DNA from: JANOYY01 sp031418035
Lineage (GTDB): Bacteria > Actinomycetota > Acidimicrobiia > Acidimicrobiales > JANYDT01
NCBI GenBank assembly: GCA_031418035.1
Contig: JANOWU010000037.1
Span: 1-64,000, forward strand
Reading direction: 5' to 3'
Length of the DNA: 64,000 nucleotides
The notes below the pieces were generated by a model. It made no database searches and was not told the DNA's origin. It saw only the letters and a program-made list of their open reading frames with translations. Shown piece by piece: positions 16,943 to 25,237 of the stretch. Position 1 is the first letter of the stretch; each line of letters begins with the position of its first letter. The position numbers and the translations under genes were made by a program.

Positions 16943-17975
16943 CGTCTTGGCGCTCCACGTTCGTTCGTGGAGTAAGGCCCCAAGCCTCCGCCACAAGTTC
17001 GAACGAGCGCATCCGATCCTCATGACGGTGCACGGCCGTGGTAATCATGAGTTCGTTGACGCTATGTACGCGTACTAGCTCGTCGAGTTGTTCGCACACC
17101 TGACTTGGCGTGCCGATGACGGCACTCCGCAGACGTTGCTCGATGAAGGCACGTTCTTGCACCGTGTAGGGGTAGTCACGGGCCTCTTCGGGCGTCGGCA
17201 TCTGCGAGGGACGCCCGAGCCGCAGCCACAGGAATCCAAGGGCGCTTGCTGCGGCGAGAAATCGCGCATGCGACTCCGTTTGCGCGCACACGACCGACAC
17301 ACCGATCATCGAATACGGCTCATCGAGAACCACCGACGGCGAAAACGTTGACCGGTACGTTTCCAGCGCGAGTTCGGTGCCACCCGTGCCGAAATGATGC
17401 GCGAACGAAAACGGAAGACCAAGCTGTCCGGCCATTTGTGCTCCGAAATCGCTCGAACCCAGCAACCAATAGGCCGGCTCGTTCCCGAGCCCAGGAACCG
17501 CTGTTATGCGCGCATAGGGATGATCGCTGGGGAAGGTCCCGTTGAAGAATGCTCGCAACTCCGCGAAGCGTTGCGGGAAGTCGTCGGACTCGGCAAGCCT
17601 GGTTCCGCGCAATGCTCGCGCCGTGACCTGATCCGTGCCCGGTGCTCGACCAAGGCCGAGATCAATACGCGGCCCGTGAATGGCCTCCAACATGCCGAAC
17701 TGCTCGGCGATCGCGAGTGGCGCATGATTGGGAAGCATCACCCCACCACTGCCCAAACGGATCGTTGACGTGGCCATTGCGAGATGAGCCAGCAACACGG
17801 CCGGCGACGACGATGCGATCCCCGGCATACTGTGGTGTTCCGCAACCCAGTACCGGTTGTACCCAAGTTCCTCAGCGCGCTTTACGAGTGCGATCGAGTT
17901 ACGCAGGGCATCGCCAACCGAGGAGCCACTCGGCACGGGGGCGAGGTCAAGGATCGAAAGGGGAACACGGGTCAC
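16905..17975 (-). CDS. LLM-class flavin-dependent oxidoreductase, MsnO8/group 1 type
   Basis: A 356-residue luciferase-like monooxygenase fold protein. The N-terminus LSILDLAPVPSGSSVGDALR, GYNRYWVAEHHSMPGIASSSP, GSGGVMLPNHAPLAIAEQFG and RIDLGLGRAPGTD are diagnostic of the luciferase-family group 1 subclass. These use FMN or F420 on small organic molecules; the cofactor and substrate cannot be assigned here. The GTG at 17975 opens directly on the conserved core. Confidence 0.9.
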   Translation of the reverse strand: MTRVPLSILDLAPVPSGSSVGDALRNSIALVKRAEELGYNRYWVAEHHSMPGIASSSPAVLLAHLAMATSTIRLGSGGVMLPNHAPLAIAEQFGMLEAIHGPRIDLGLGRAPGTDQVTARALRGTRLAESDDFPQRFAELRAFFNGTFPSDHPYARITAVPGLGNEPAYWLLGSSDFGAQMAGQLGLPFSFAHHFGTGGTELALETYRSTFSPSVVLDEPYSMIGVSVVCAQTESHARFLAAASALGFLWLRLGRPSQMPTPEEARDYPYTVQERAFIEQRLRSAVIGTPSQVCEQLDELVRVHSVNELMITTAVHRHEDRMRSFELVAEAWGLTPRTNVERQDVSEPPSVLHSAV

Positions 17976-18020
17976 CCACCCATACTGGTCCCTTTTGCCG
18001 CCAACACGAAACAGCGAGCG

Positions 18021-19706
18021 CTACTCCGCGCGGCCCAGAATCTCGGCCATCGAGGCACGCAGATCCGCAATCGACACGCCACCCTCATCGCCGTTTCGAG
18101 AGACCACCTCGTAGTAGACCTTGCACTTCGGCTCCGTGCCGCTCGGCCGAACGGTGACCCGGCCCACAGACCCCAGGCGCAAGATCAACACGTCCGACGC
18201 CGGGCTCTCCGTTGACACATCGCGCACCGAACTCACCGCCACGCCCGCGATCGACGTCGGCAGATGGCTACGAAGGCGATTCATCAGCGCCGCTTGTTGC
18301 TCGGCCGCGTTCGAGCCCTCGAAGCGCAACGACTGCTGCTGCGTTTCGTATCGGCCGTACTCATCGACGATCTCCGACAGCGCGTCGGCCAACGACGACC
18401 CGGCCGCTCGGCGAGTTGCTGCGAGGTCGGCGAGCACGAGGGCCGCGCTGAGCCCGTCCTTGTCGAGCACGAGCCCGCCGACGCTGTACCCCAGCGCTTC
18501 TTCGTAGGAGAGCACGTGCGTGAGCTCTGGGTGGGCGAGCACGTTGCGGGCGAGCCATTTGAACCCGGTCAGCGTTTCTCGGTACTGCACGCCTTGCTTG
18601 GCCGCCATGGCCTCGAGCAGCGACGACGACACGATCGTCGTGGCGACGAGACGGCTCGCGCCTTTGGAGCTCGTGACACGCAGAAGGTGCTGCGCGAGCA
18701 ACCACCCCACTTCGTCGCCACGCAGTTGACGCCACCCACCGTCGACCGTTGCGTCGGGTATCGCCGCGGACATCCGGTCCGCATCGGGATCGTTGGCAAT
18801 GATCAGATCCGCATCGATTCGTCGGGCCAGTTGGAACGCCAGCTCGAGTGCTCCAGGCTCCTCGGGGTTCGGGAACGCGACGGTAGGAAATTCCGGATCG
18901 GGCTGCTGTTGCTCGACAACAGGCTCCACGTCGGTAAAGCCCGCGTCGTCGAAGATGCGAAGCATGGAGGCACCGCCGACGCCGTGCATTGCGGTGTACA
19001 CGATGCGCAGCTTGGCCCGCGCTGTCGAATCGGAAGTACGCGTATCAAGTGCCGCAACACCGGCGAAGTACGCCTCGATGACCGCATCGTCGACACGGTG
19101 AATGCGGGGATCGTTCGGGGCAGCGAGAACCGGTGCTTCTGACGAGGCGGCAACAGCGTCGGTCGCTGCAGCGATCTGCTCGTCCAACGGCGACACGATC
19201 TGCGGGCCGTCTCCCCAGTACACCTTGTAACCATTGTCCTGTGGCGGGTTGTGGCTCGCGGTGACCTGAACTCCCGCGGCACAACCGAGATGCGTCACGG
19301 CAAACGCCAGAACCGGCGTCGGAACCGTGTGCGCAAACACATGGACCGTGATCCCTTGGGCGGCGAGGACACAGGCCGAGTCACTCGCGAAGGCGTCGCT
19401 CTTGTGACGGGCATCGAATCCAATGACGACGCCCCGCTCGCTGTAGTTCGGTTGTTCATCGGCGAGGATTCGAGCACCGAGACCGGCCGCGCTCTGGCGA
19501 ACGACGAGTCGATTCATGCGGTCCGGACCGGCCCCGATGGCCCCGCGTAGCCCGGCGGTACCGAACGTCAGACGTCCGCCGAAGCGATCTCGCAGCGCCA
19601 CCAGATCTCGCGCGTCTACAAGCGCCGTAGCCTCGGCCACCGTGTCTGGATCCGGGTCATGGGCAATCCAGGCTCGGGCGACGTCGAGAAGTTGTTCGTC
19701 GGTCAT
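18021..19706 (-). CDS. phosphoglucomutase/phosphomannomutase
   Basis: A 561-residue alpha-D-phosphohexomutase that moves phosphate between C1 and C6 of glucose or mannose. The phosphoserine loop is TASHNPPQDNGYKVYWG, the magnesium loop ANDPDADRM, the sugar-binding loop near SYEEALGYSVGG, and the phosphate-binding loop RPSGTEPKCKVYYE. The length and the extended active-site loop fit the PgcA-like actinobacterial group. The ATG at 19706 is set by an ATGA overlap with the lipase gene upstream, so the mutase is translationally coupled to a secreted lipase, an odd pairing. Confidence 0.92.
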   Translation of the reverse strand: MTDEQLLDVARAWIAHDPDPDTVAEATALVDARDLVALRDRFGGRLTFGTAGLRGAIGAGPDRMNRLVVRQSAAGLGARILADEQPNYSERGVVIGFDARHKSDAFASDSACVLAAQGITVHVFAHTVPTPVLAFAVTHLGCAAGVQVTASHNPPQDNGYKVYWGDGPQIVSPLDEQIAAATDAVAASSEAPVLAAPNDPRIHRVDDAVIEAYFAGVAALDTRTSDSTARAKLRIVYTAMHGVGGASMLRIFDDAGFTDVEPVVEQQQPDPEFPTVAFPNPEEPGALELAFQLARRIDADLIIANDPDADRMSAAIPDATVDGGWRQLRGDEVGWLLAQHLLRVTSSKGASRLVATTIVSSSLLEAMAAKQGVQYRETLTGFKWLARNVLAHPELTHVLSYEEALGYSVGGLVLDKDGLSAALVLADLAATRRAAGSSLADALSEIVDEYGRYETQQQSLRFEGSNAAEQQAALMNRLRSHLPTSIAGVAVSSVRDVSTESPASDVLILRLGSVGRVTVRPSGTEPKCKVYYEVVSRNGDEGGVSIADLRASMAEILGRAE

Positions 19707-20914
19707 CGACAGCCGTTCCGGGTCGCTTTGCCATCCACGCGATTTTTGAGCCATCCCGTGACCTCGAAGAGCGAGAGGACGAAGGTCGTTCCGTGATCGG
19801 CGCCCGGGTAGAGCTTTCTCGTCACGGAGGTACCGGCGGCGCACATCGTTCGTTTCAAGTCGGCGCTCGTTTCGACGGGGATCTGTTCATCGGTAGTCCC
19901 GTGAACGATGAGGACCGGTGCGGAGATCTTCCGCACGCCCGGCTCATTCTCGGCGAGGGCGGTCGCCCACGACGGATCCTGGAGGCCTTCCACCTTGATG
20001 ATCTCGGGGAGCGAATACGTGTTGACCTCTCTGAACACGGTGCCATTGCACCCGCGATCGACCACCGGGAGGATCTCGATCCCTTTGGGCGTGAGCACGG
20101 CATCGAGGTTGAGCTGCGGGTATGCCTGCTTGAATCCGGCGGCCACCATCAGGAGATACCCTCGAAAGGGCGACGTGGTCAGCGAGGCTTGAACCGTTCC
20201 CAACTGGCTCGGCGGGGCACCGGCCACGACGCCCTTCAGTCGCAGCGTCGGGGCCCATGTCGGGGCCAACTCACCGGCAAAGAGCGAGGCGTGGCCGCCC
20301 TGGGAATGACCCCAGACGACCAAACGAGCCCCGATGTTCTGGTTGGGCAGGGAACGGATCGCTTTCGCCGCATCGAGAACACCTCGTCCTTCGCTCACCC
20401 CGACGAGATACGGGTGTCGACCGGGAGTACCCAAGCCCTCCATGTCGGACTGCACGACCGCCATGCCCAACGCGTTGAACGTTCCTGCGACGGTCATTTC
20501 GATTCCGGACACGTTCTTGGACGGGGCGCAACCGTCGGCGAGTCCAACGGTTCCGTGCGCCGCAGAGAGGATCGGCCATCCGCCCCTGGGAGCCGGTCGA
20601 TCCGGGACGAATGCGATCCCGGTCACCTCGATCGGCGCGCCGTCGACGGCGTAGGACCGGTACCGGATGTTGTACGCGAGCGAACCCGACGGTGGGCTGG
20701 CCAGCGGTTCGGAGCTGAGGAGCGTCCCCGCATCTAGTGGTGGGCGAGCCGATGCGGCCGCGCTTCGAATGCCGGTGGCCACGGCGGGAATCGCGGCCGC
20801 AGCGCGGATCTGTCCGGAGGAACCGGTACCGCCCGCACGTGCCGTGAGGGCAGACGCCAGCGATGCGACCACAACGATCGCAGCTCCAGTGGTTGATCGA
20901 CGGATCACAGACAT
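19703..20914 (-). CDS. secreted lipase (secretory lipase family) alpha/beta hydrolase
   Basis: A 403-residue exported hydrolase. The N-terminal signal peptide (about 1-28) ends near TARAGG. The alpha/beta fold shows an oxyanion region ILSAAHGTVGLADGCAPS, the nucleophile elbow VVWGHSQGGHAS, an aspartate near LIVHGTTDEQIPVE and a late histidine in YPGADHGTTF, giving a full Ser-Asp-His triad. DMEGLGTPGRHPYLVG is typical of secretory lipases (LIP family). It likely acts on triacylglycerols or wax esters outside the cell. Confidence 0.9.
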   Translation of the reverse strand: MSVIRRSTTGAAIVVVASLASALTARAGGTGSSGQIRAAAAIPAVATGIRSAAASARPPLDAGTLLSSEPLASPPSGSLAYNIRYRSYAVDGAPIEVTGIAFVPDRPAPRGGWPILSAAHGTVGLADGCAPSKNVSGIEMTVAGTFNALGMAVVQSDMEGLGTPGRHPYLVGVSEGRGVLDAAKAIRSLPNQNIGARLVVWGHSQGGHASLFAGELAPTWAPTLRLKGVVAGAPPSQLGTVQASLTTSPFRGYLLMVAAGFKQAYPQLNLDAVLTPKGIEILPVVDRGCNGTVFREVNTYSLPEIIKVEGLQDPSWATALAENEPGVRKISAPVLIVHGTTDEQIPVETSADLKRTMCAAGTSVTRKLYPGADHGTTFVLSLFEVTGWLKNRVDGKATRNGCR

Positions 20915-20921
20915 GGCTCAA

Positions 20922-20927
20922 AGCGTA
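20922..20927 (-). promoter_or_regulatory. -10 hexamer of a leaderless promoter (lipase-mutase operon)
   Basis: Minus-strand TACGCT lies 7 bases before the lipase ATG at 20914, with no Shine-Dalgarno. Confidence 0.45.
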
Positions 20928-20990
20928 CGCGTCCGTGGTCGCCTACGTGCCGAACAGGCTTCAGCTCGTGGGCGTGGCCGAGAAGCTCAC

Positions 20991-21026
20991 GGGAACGAAC
21001 AAAAGGTGGTCCCGCAGGACCACCTT
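20991..21026 (-). terminator. Rho-independent terminator of the surface-protein gene
   Basis: A perfect 10-bp stem, AAGGTGGTCC with GGACCACCTT (21003-21026), has a CGCA loop. On the minus strand it is followed by TTTTGTT, so it ends transcripts coming from the surface-protein gene and insulates the lipase. Confidence 0.85.
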
Positions 21027-21064
21027 CGTTCTGTTCGCAACCGCAACCCGATGAGGTGGCTTGC

Positions 21065-21108
21065 GTGCTCAGTTGCTTTCGTGCTCAGTTGCTTGCGTGC
21101 TCAGTTAC
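21065..21108. repeat. 16-bp tandem repeat at the 3' end of the surface-protein gene
   Basis: About 2.75 copies of GTGCTCAGTTGCTT(T/G)C, running into the stop codon of the surface-protein gene. Confidence 0.8.
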
Positions 21109-22472
21109 TAGTTCTTGCGGAGCTTGATCCCGACCAGGAAGATCGCACCGAGCGTGATGAAGATGGCACCCATCAAGCTCACGGCGCTGTTCTCACTACC
21201 GGTGAAGGCGATGCCTTCGGTTTCGATCGACGGGGCAACCGGTGCGGTTGGGACCGACGTGGTGATCGTGACACCGGCGACGACTGCACCCGTTGTCGTC
21301 GTGGCCGAGGTCGTGGGCGTTGCCGCCGGAGCCGGAGCCGGAACAGCGGGGGCCGGAGCCGGAGCGGCCGGAGCGGAGGACGGAGTGCCCGGGGTGACAG
21401 GAACGATCACCGTTGGCACCGTGGTTGTCGTGGTTGTCGTGGCAGCCGGCGTTGTTGTAGTGGTCGCAGTTGCCGTAGTGGTCGTCGTGGTCGTCGTGCT
21501 TGTTGTCGGTGCAACGACGGTCAAAGACGCCTCGGCGTCGTTGTTCGTCGGGGTTTGTGCCGTGTCGGTGGACGACGTCGGCGGCGTTCCCAGCGGAATG
21601 GTCTCGGCGAGATCGGCGGGAGCCTTGTCTACGTACACGACGTTGCGCAGCGACCCGCTGGCGATACCAACCGTGCCGGTCATGTCAATCGCAACCGACG
21701 CACCGGGCGCAAGGGACGCGGTGGAGACGCAGCGAGCCTGGGCGAGGGTACACGTCGCGGAACCCGCGACGACCGGCGAAAGCGCAGTCGGCGTGAATCC
21801 GGCCGGTACTACGTCGATCATTTCCCATCCCGAAGCCGTGCCGGGACCGTTGTTCGTCACGACCATGCGAAACGTTGCCGACGAACCCTGTTGGAACGGT
21901 CCGGAACCGGTGAGGGCCTTGGTCACCTTGAGGTCGAAGGGAGAATCAACAGAGAGACAGACGCCGATCGGAAAGACGGAGTTGAAGATGGTGCTTTCGT
22001 TCAAAAGTCCGTGGTGGACCAGGTCAACTGGTGCATCGGCGGTCGCCACGATCGAGCCCAGCGAACCCGTGGTCTGTGCGAACGTGACCCCATCGGCAAT
22101 GTCCTCTGTGTATGCCGACACGACGGTTCCGGCGCGCACGGCCCACTTCTCGTTGAGCTGCGCCGCAGAACTGGCGCGGGTCTCATACCCGTCCCAGGAC
22201 AGGTAGTTCACAATGTTGAGGCGGTCTCCGGCTTTGAGGCTCAGACCGGTCAGGGGAATCGAGAGGTTGTCACCTTGGCGCGGATTCATGACGAGCACGG
22301 CCATCCGGGTGAGCGACGCCGGACCGTAGGCCGTCGAACCTGCTGGACAGGTCAGCGTGGGAGGCACCGGATCGGCAGCATGGGCGGCGGGATTTCCCAG
22401 GCCGAGGGTTGCGCCAACGAGGGTGAGGCCGAAGAATCCGGGGGCAAACTTCGATTTGAGGTGAAGGTTCAT
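21108..22472 (-). CDS. wall-anchored surface protein with DUF11-type domain
   Basis: A 454-residue secreted protein. It has a signal peptide (1-33, ending AAHA-A), an N-terminal region of unknown fold (about 35-190), a DUF11-like domain (about 195-320; KVTKALTGSGPFQQGSSATF and TNNGPGTASGWEMIDVVPAG), a long Thr- then Pro/Ala-rich stalk (325-415), and a C-terminal sorting signal. The last part is IAFTG (421-425), a hydrophobic segment, and the basic tail KLRKN. This is close to the LAxTG signal used by class E sortases of actinobacteria. AAAGGAAAGAAC precedes the ATG. No sortase lies in the window. Confidence 0.8.
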   Translation of the reverse strand: MNLHLKSKFAPGFFGLTLVGATLGLGNPAAHAADPVPPTLTCPAGSTAYGPASLTRMAVLVMNPRQGDNLSIPLTGLSLKAGDRLNIVNYLSWDGYETRASSAAQLNEKWAVRAGTVVSAYTEDIADGVTFAQTTGSLGSIVATADAPVDLVHHGLLNESTIFNSVFPIGVCLSVDSPFDLKVTKALTGSGPFQQGSSATFRMVVTNNGPGTASGWEMIDVVPAGFTPTALSPVVAGSATCTLAQARCVSTASLAPGASVAIDMTGTVGIASGSLRNVVYVDKAPADLAETIPLGTPPTSSTDTAQTPTNNDAEASLTVVAPTTSTTTTTTTTATATTTTTPAATTTTTTTVPTVIVPVTPGTPSSAPAAPAPAPAVPAPAPAATPTTSATTTTGAVVAGVTITTSVPTAPVAPSIETEGIAFTGSENSAVSLMGAIFITLGAIFLVGIKLRKN

Positions 22473-22485
22473 GTTCTTTCCTTTG

Positions 22486-22505
22486 GGAAACGGTCCGTCG
22501 TTTCC
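22486..22505. promoter_or_regulatory. inverted repeat in the leader of the surface-protein gene
   Basis: GGAAACG (22486-22492) and CGTTTCC (22499-22505) form a 7-bp inverted repeat with a 6-base spacer, starting 13 bases upstream of the ATG. It could be an operator or an mRNA hairpin. Between here and the tRNA gene nothing else is clear except a weak CCCA/TGGG hairpin with a T-run at 22562-22593 that may end the tRNA-Ala transcript. Confidence 0.35.
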
Positions 22506-22695
22506 GAACTGACATTCAGCCTTCCAGGGACACTGTCGGTAGGCAAGGGTCCAAGCTACCCAAAAAACCCATCGCTTTAAGCGTTTTTCTGGGCCGCCAG
22601 ACGCACGGTGTGGTCAAATGGGCTGGTATTCACCGTGTCGCAACGCAGGTGCTTTCGACGCCACAGCGCCACAAATCGTGGGTCACGGAAGTTCG

Positions 22696-22771
22696 TGGTG
22701 GAGACGAACGGAATCGAACCGTCAACCCCCTGCTTGCAAAGCAGGTGCTCTGCCAATTGAGCTACGTCCCC
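22696..22771 (-). tRNA. tRNA-Ala(TGC)
   Basis: A full cloverleaf reads on the minus strand. Acceptor GGGGACG pairs with CGTCTCC through a G3:U70 wobble, the alanine identity element. The anticodon arm is CCTGC-TTTGCAA-GCAGG with anticodon TGC, and the T-arm has GGTTCGATTCC. The discriminator is A and the 3' CCA is encoded. It is the conserved actinobacterial tRNA-Ala downstream of gyrA. Confidence 0.96.
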
Positions 22772-22783
22772 AGGCAGGGATCA

Positions 22784-22789
22784 ATTGTA
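22784..22789 (-). promoter_or_regulatory. possible -10 element of tRNA-Ala
   Basis: Minus-strand TACAAT begins 13-18 bases before the tRNA 5' end. No clear -35 partner was seen. Confidence 0.35.
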
Positions 22790-22876
22790 CTCACACCCAG
22801 CGATAGCGTCGTGCCACAATCGGCAACGACCCCAAAGTCCACGCAGCCCCAACTACCATCGTCTGACTTGTACGCC

Positions 22877-23917
22877 ATGGAGATCGAACACGAGTTGGCT
22901 CAGCAGTTGGCGGGCGCACACCAGGAGTCGCTCCTTCAGGAGCTGTTCGGCGGGACCGACACCAAGGCGATTGCCGCCGACATCCTCCAACTCGTCGCCG
23001 TCCACGGCGACCCGGTCGGGGTTCGGCTGGTCCGGCTGAGTTCCGGCGTCGTGGTTGCTTTGAACCTGCGGGTCCCGCTCGCGACCGTCGTGGTGAAGGT
23101 CCACCGCGCCCCTATGGTGGATCGTCTCGCCGGTGTGATACGGGCTCAGCGACTTCTCGCGCTCGCTGGCCTTCCGGTGGCCACTCCCCTGGCCGACGTC
23201 CCCATGCCGATCGGCACTGGTGCCGCCACGCTCGAGACGTGGCGGGCGGACGGTGCGACCGTTGATGTACGGCCGGCACCATTGCGACGCGCCCTCGCCC
23301 GGTGCACGTACGACATCGTCACCGCCCTCGACCCCGATCAGTTCCCCGAGCTCGTTCCAACGTGGCGGGGCCTGTACCCGCCACCGCACGCGCCACACTT
23401 CGACTTTGTGGGCACGTCGAAGGGCGCCGAATGGATCGACGACCATGCGACCGACGCCCTCGCCCGACGTCGCACGTTGGAGGGCATCGGACGGCGAGTC
23501 GTCGCCCACACCGATGTTCGACCGGAAAACGTGCTGCTCGACGTCGCCGAATCACCCACCGTGTCGACCATCTATGACCTCGACAGCCTGTGCGTCGACA
23601 CCGAACCGTGGCTGGTGGGCGCAACGGCACGTGCGTTCTCCACGAACTGGTCGCTCGCCGATCCCATGATCCCGACGTCGGTGCAGATCCGAGACTTCCT
23701 CCACGACTACCAGCAAGTCCGAGGCGCTGTCTTCTCCCCCGACGAAACAGCGTTGGCCGACGCCGGCGTCGTTCATGCCCTCGCCTACTCGGCACGCTGT
23801 GAACATGCGCTCTTCCCCGACGGCGCGCAGGCCCCGTGGGGACCCGGATGGCGGGCCCTGCTTCGCGAGTTCACGCACCCCGGCTCGGAAGCCGGTTTAG
23901 CGAACGTGCGAGGGTGA
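22877..23917 (+). CDS. aminoglycoside-phosphotransferase-like kinase-fold protein
   Basis: A 346-residue protein with a small-molecule kinase fold. The catalytic loop is AHTDVRPENVLLDV (H-x-D-x4-N) and the metal-binding aspartate is in IYDLDSL. The N-lobe lysine is likely in TVVVKVHRAP. This is the APH/choline-kinase superfamily; the substrate is unknown and antibiotic resistance is not implied. The ATG at 22877 is chosen because the frame further upstream runs antisense through tRNA-Ala. A GTG at 22811 is also possible. The gene converges on the NAD-binding gene with a 21-base overlap. Confidence 0.72.
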   Translation: MEIEHELAQQLAGAHQESLLQELFGGTDTKAIAADILQLVAVHGDPVGVRLVRLSSGVVVALNLRVPLATVVVKVHRAPMVDRLAGVIRAQRLLALAGLPVATPLADVPMPIGTGAATLETWRADGATVDVRPAPLRRALARCTYDIVTALDPDQFPELVPTWRGLYPPPHAPHFDFVGTSKGAEWIDDHATDALARRRTLEGIGRRVVAHTDVRPENVLLDVAESPTVSTIYDLDSLCVDTEPWLVGATARAFSTNWSLADPMIPTSVQIRDFLHDYQQVRGAVFSPDETALADAGVVHALAYSARCEHALFPDGAQAPWGPGWRALLREFTHPGSEAGLANVRG

Positions 23918-24895
23918 GCCTTCGAAGCGAGCACACCTCACGCCGCGCCGAGCCAACTCGGCGAGAAAGTCAACCGTGTTGACGATCGGACCCAGCCCCG
24001 ATGCCCCGGCAGTCGTATGGCGTCCCGAGGAGATTTCGCCAACCGCCAAGGCCAACACCGTTGCCGCAGCCACCGACGGTCGATCGATGCAACCGAGAAC
24101 CACCACTTCGAACTGTCCCTCACGAAGGCCGCGAACCTCGACCCGAATCGCGCCAGTGCCCGCTTCGGCATGGGGTTTGCGCAGCATCGGCAACCGTGAG
24201 GTGAGGCGATCCCGACGAGTCGCCGCCATTCGCGAGGTCACGCGTTTGGCCTGGGGAAACATCTGATGGAGCAAGATCGGGTCGGCCAGGGCCGCCCGGT
24301 AGCAGTCAGCACCGGCGATCGGGTCGGGGAACCAGCACAGCTCTCGCCCCGAGCCTCCGGGAACGTCGACCCATGATCCGTCTCGCCAGTCCCGACCCCA
24401 ACTCTTGAGGGCACTGTGGTGCTGACGCGCACACGCTGGTCCGGCGGTGCCGAACTTGGCGACGTGAACTTCCTCGAGCACGGCAAGTTCTTCGGCACCA
24501 TGTCGGGCGAGGATGCAGGTCAAACCCGGCGCGAACCCGGCACCGACGATCAGGACCCGATCCTGTTGCTTGGCCAGCACATCGAGTTCCAACATTGCTT
24601 CGACGTCGTTGAGATCGTCACCGACGCTGACGACGTGTGCCCCGGCTCGCAACGCTGCTGCTGCGTCGGCAAAGTGTTGTGCTGGGCCGGCGAGTACCAC
24701 GACGTCGGCGCCGAGGTGTTCCCAGGACTCGTTGTGTTCGAGCACCCGTGCGGTCGGCCCAAGAGCGAGGGCCACCCTTGCACTCTGCTCAGAACGAGGA
24801 TCGTCGATGACGATCGAGGAGATGCCGGGCACCGACAGCATTTGTCGTGCCGCTCGCGAGCCGACAACCCCGCAGCCCCGTAGAAGTACCTTCAC
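23897..24895 (-). CDS. saccharopine dehydrogenase-like NAD(P)-binding protein
   Basis: About 332 residues from the GTG at 24895, where a Rossmann fold begins at once: VKVLLRGCGVVGSRAARQ (GxGxxG-type). Segments VVVLAGPAQHFADAAAALRAG, HVVSVGDDLNDVEAM and VGAGFAPGLTCILARHGAEE resemble saccharopine-dehydrogenase-like and homoserine-dehydrogenase-like reductases. The reading frame stays open to a TTG at 25018, but that adds a non-conserved stretch. The gene lies directly downstream of tRNA-Ile on the same strand with no terminator between them. The reaction is not assigned. Confidence 0.7.
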   Translation of the reverse strand: MKVLLRGCGVVGSRAARQMLSVPGISSIVIDDPRSEQSARVALALGPTARVLEHNESWEHLGADVVVLAGPAQHFADAAAALRAGAHVVSVGDDLNDVEAMLELDVLAKQQDRVLIVGAGFAPGLTCILARHGAEELAVLEEVHVAKFGTAGPACARQHHSALKSWGRDWRDGSWVDVPGGSGRELCWFPDPIAGADCYRAALADPILLHQMFPQAKRVTSRMAATRRDRLTSRLPMLRKPHAEAGTGAIRVEVRGLREGQFEVVVLGCIDRPSVAAATVLALAVGEISSGRHTTAGASGLGPIVNTVDFLAELARRGVRCARFEGSPSHVR

Positions 24896-25057
24896 GAGGG
24901 GAAACCCCGGGCAACCACTAACGAAGTCCCGGGCCCGAAAGCTCGCGCCATCCACCGGATTGCGGGGGAATACCACCTGATCCTCGGAGCCGTAAAACGG
25001 CAGCCACGAGGCCTGCAACTCCCAAGGAGACGGCGATTCGTCGAAGTGCTTGCACGG

Positions 25058-25131
25058 TGGGGCTAGCTGGAATCGAACCAGCGACCTTCACATTATCAGT
25101 GTGACGCTCTAACCAACTGAGCTATAGCCCC
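25058..25131 (-). tRNA. tRNA-Ile(GAT)
   Basis: The minus-strand cloverleaf has acceptor GGGGCTA paired with TAGCCCC, D-arm AGCTCAGTTGGTTAGAGC, anticodon stem-loop TCACA-CTGATAA-TGTGA with anticodon GAT, and T-arm TGGTTCGATTCCA. The discriminator is A, followed by CCG, so the 3' CCA is not encoded and must be added by the CCA enzyme. It is the conserved tRNA-Ile downstream of gyrA. Confidence 0.96.
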
Positions 25132-25165
25132 CAATGGGCACGAAATCCTACACGACCAGATTCCC

Positions 25166-25184
25166 CGCGAAACTTTGTTTCGCG
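25166..25184. promoter_or_regulatory. perfect inverted repeat upstream of tRNA-Ile and mce
   Basis: CGCGAAAC and GTTTCGCG form a perfect 8-bp inverted repeat with a TTT spacer, in the 106-bp divergent region between tRNA-Ile and methylmalonyl-CoA epimerase. It may be an operator; no regulator is evident. Confidence 0.4.
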
Positions 25185-25237
25185 TCGATGCGTTCCTGTA
25201 TTCGTCTCGTTGGGCCGAACAACGCGAAGATAGGCCC

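Noticed and set aside
20667..22580. 637-residue plus-strand frame rich in Arg and Gly
   Set aside because: It is antisense to the signal peptide of the lipase and to the whole surface-protein gene, whose domains are clear.
22562..22593. Clear Rho-independent terminator after tRNA-Ala
   Set aside because: A T-run exists but the stem is short and interrupted, so it was only mentioned as possible.
22610..22876. Upstream extension of the kinase-fold protein
   Set aside because: It would be antisense to the complete tRNA-Ala gene.
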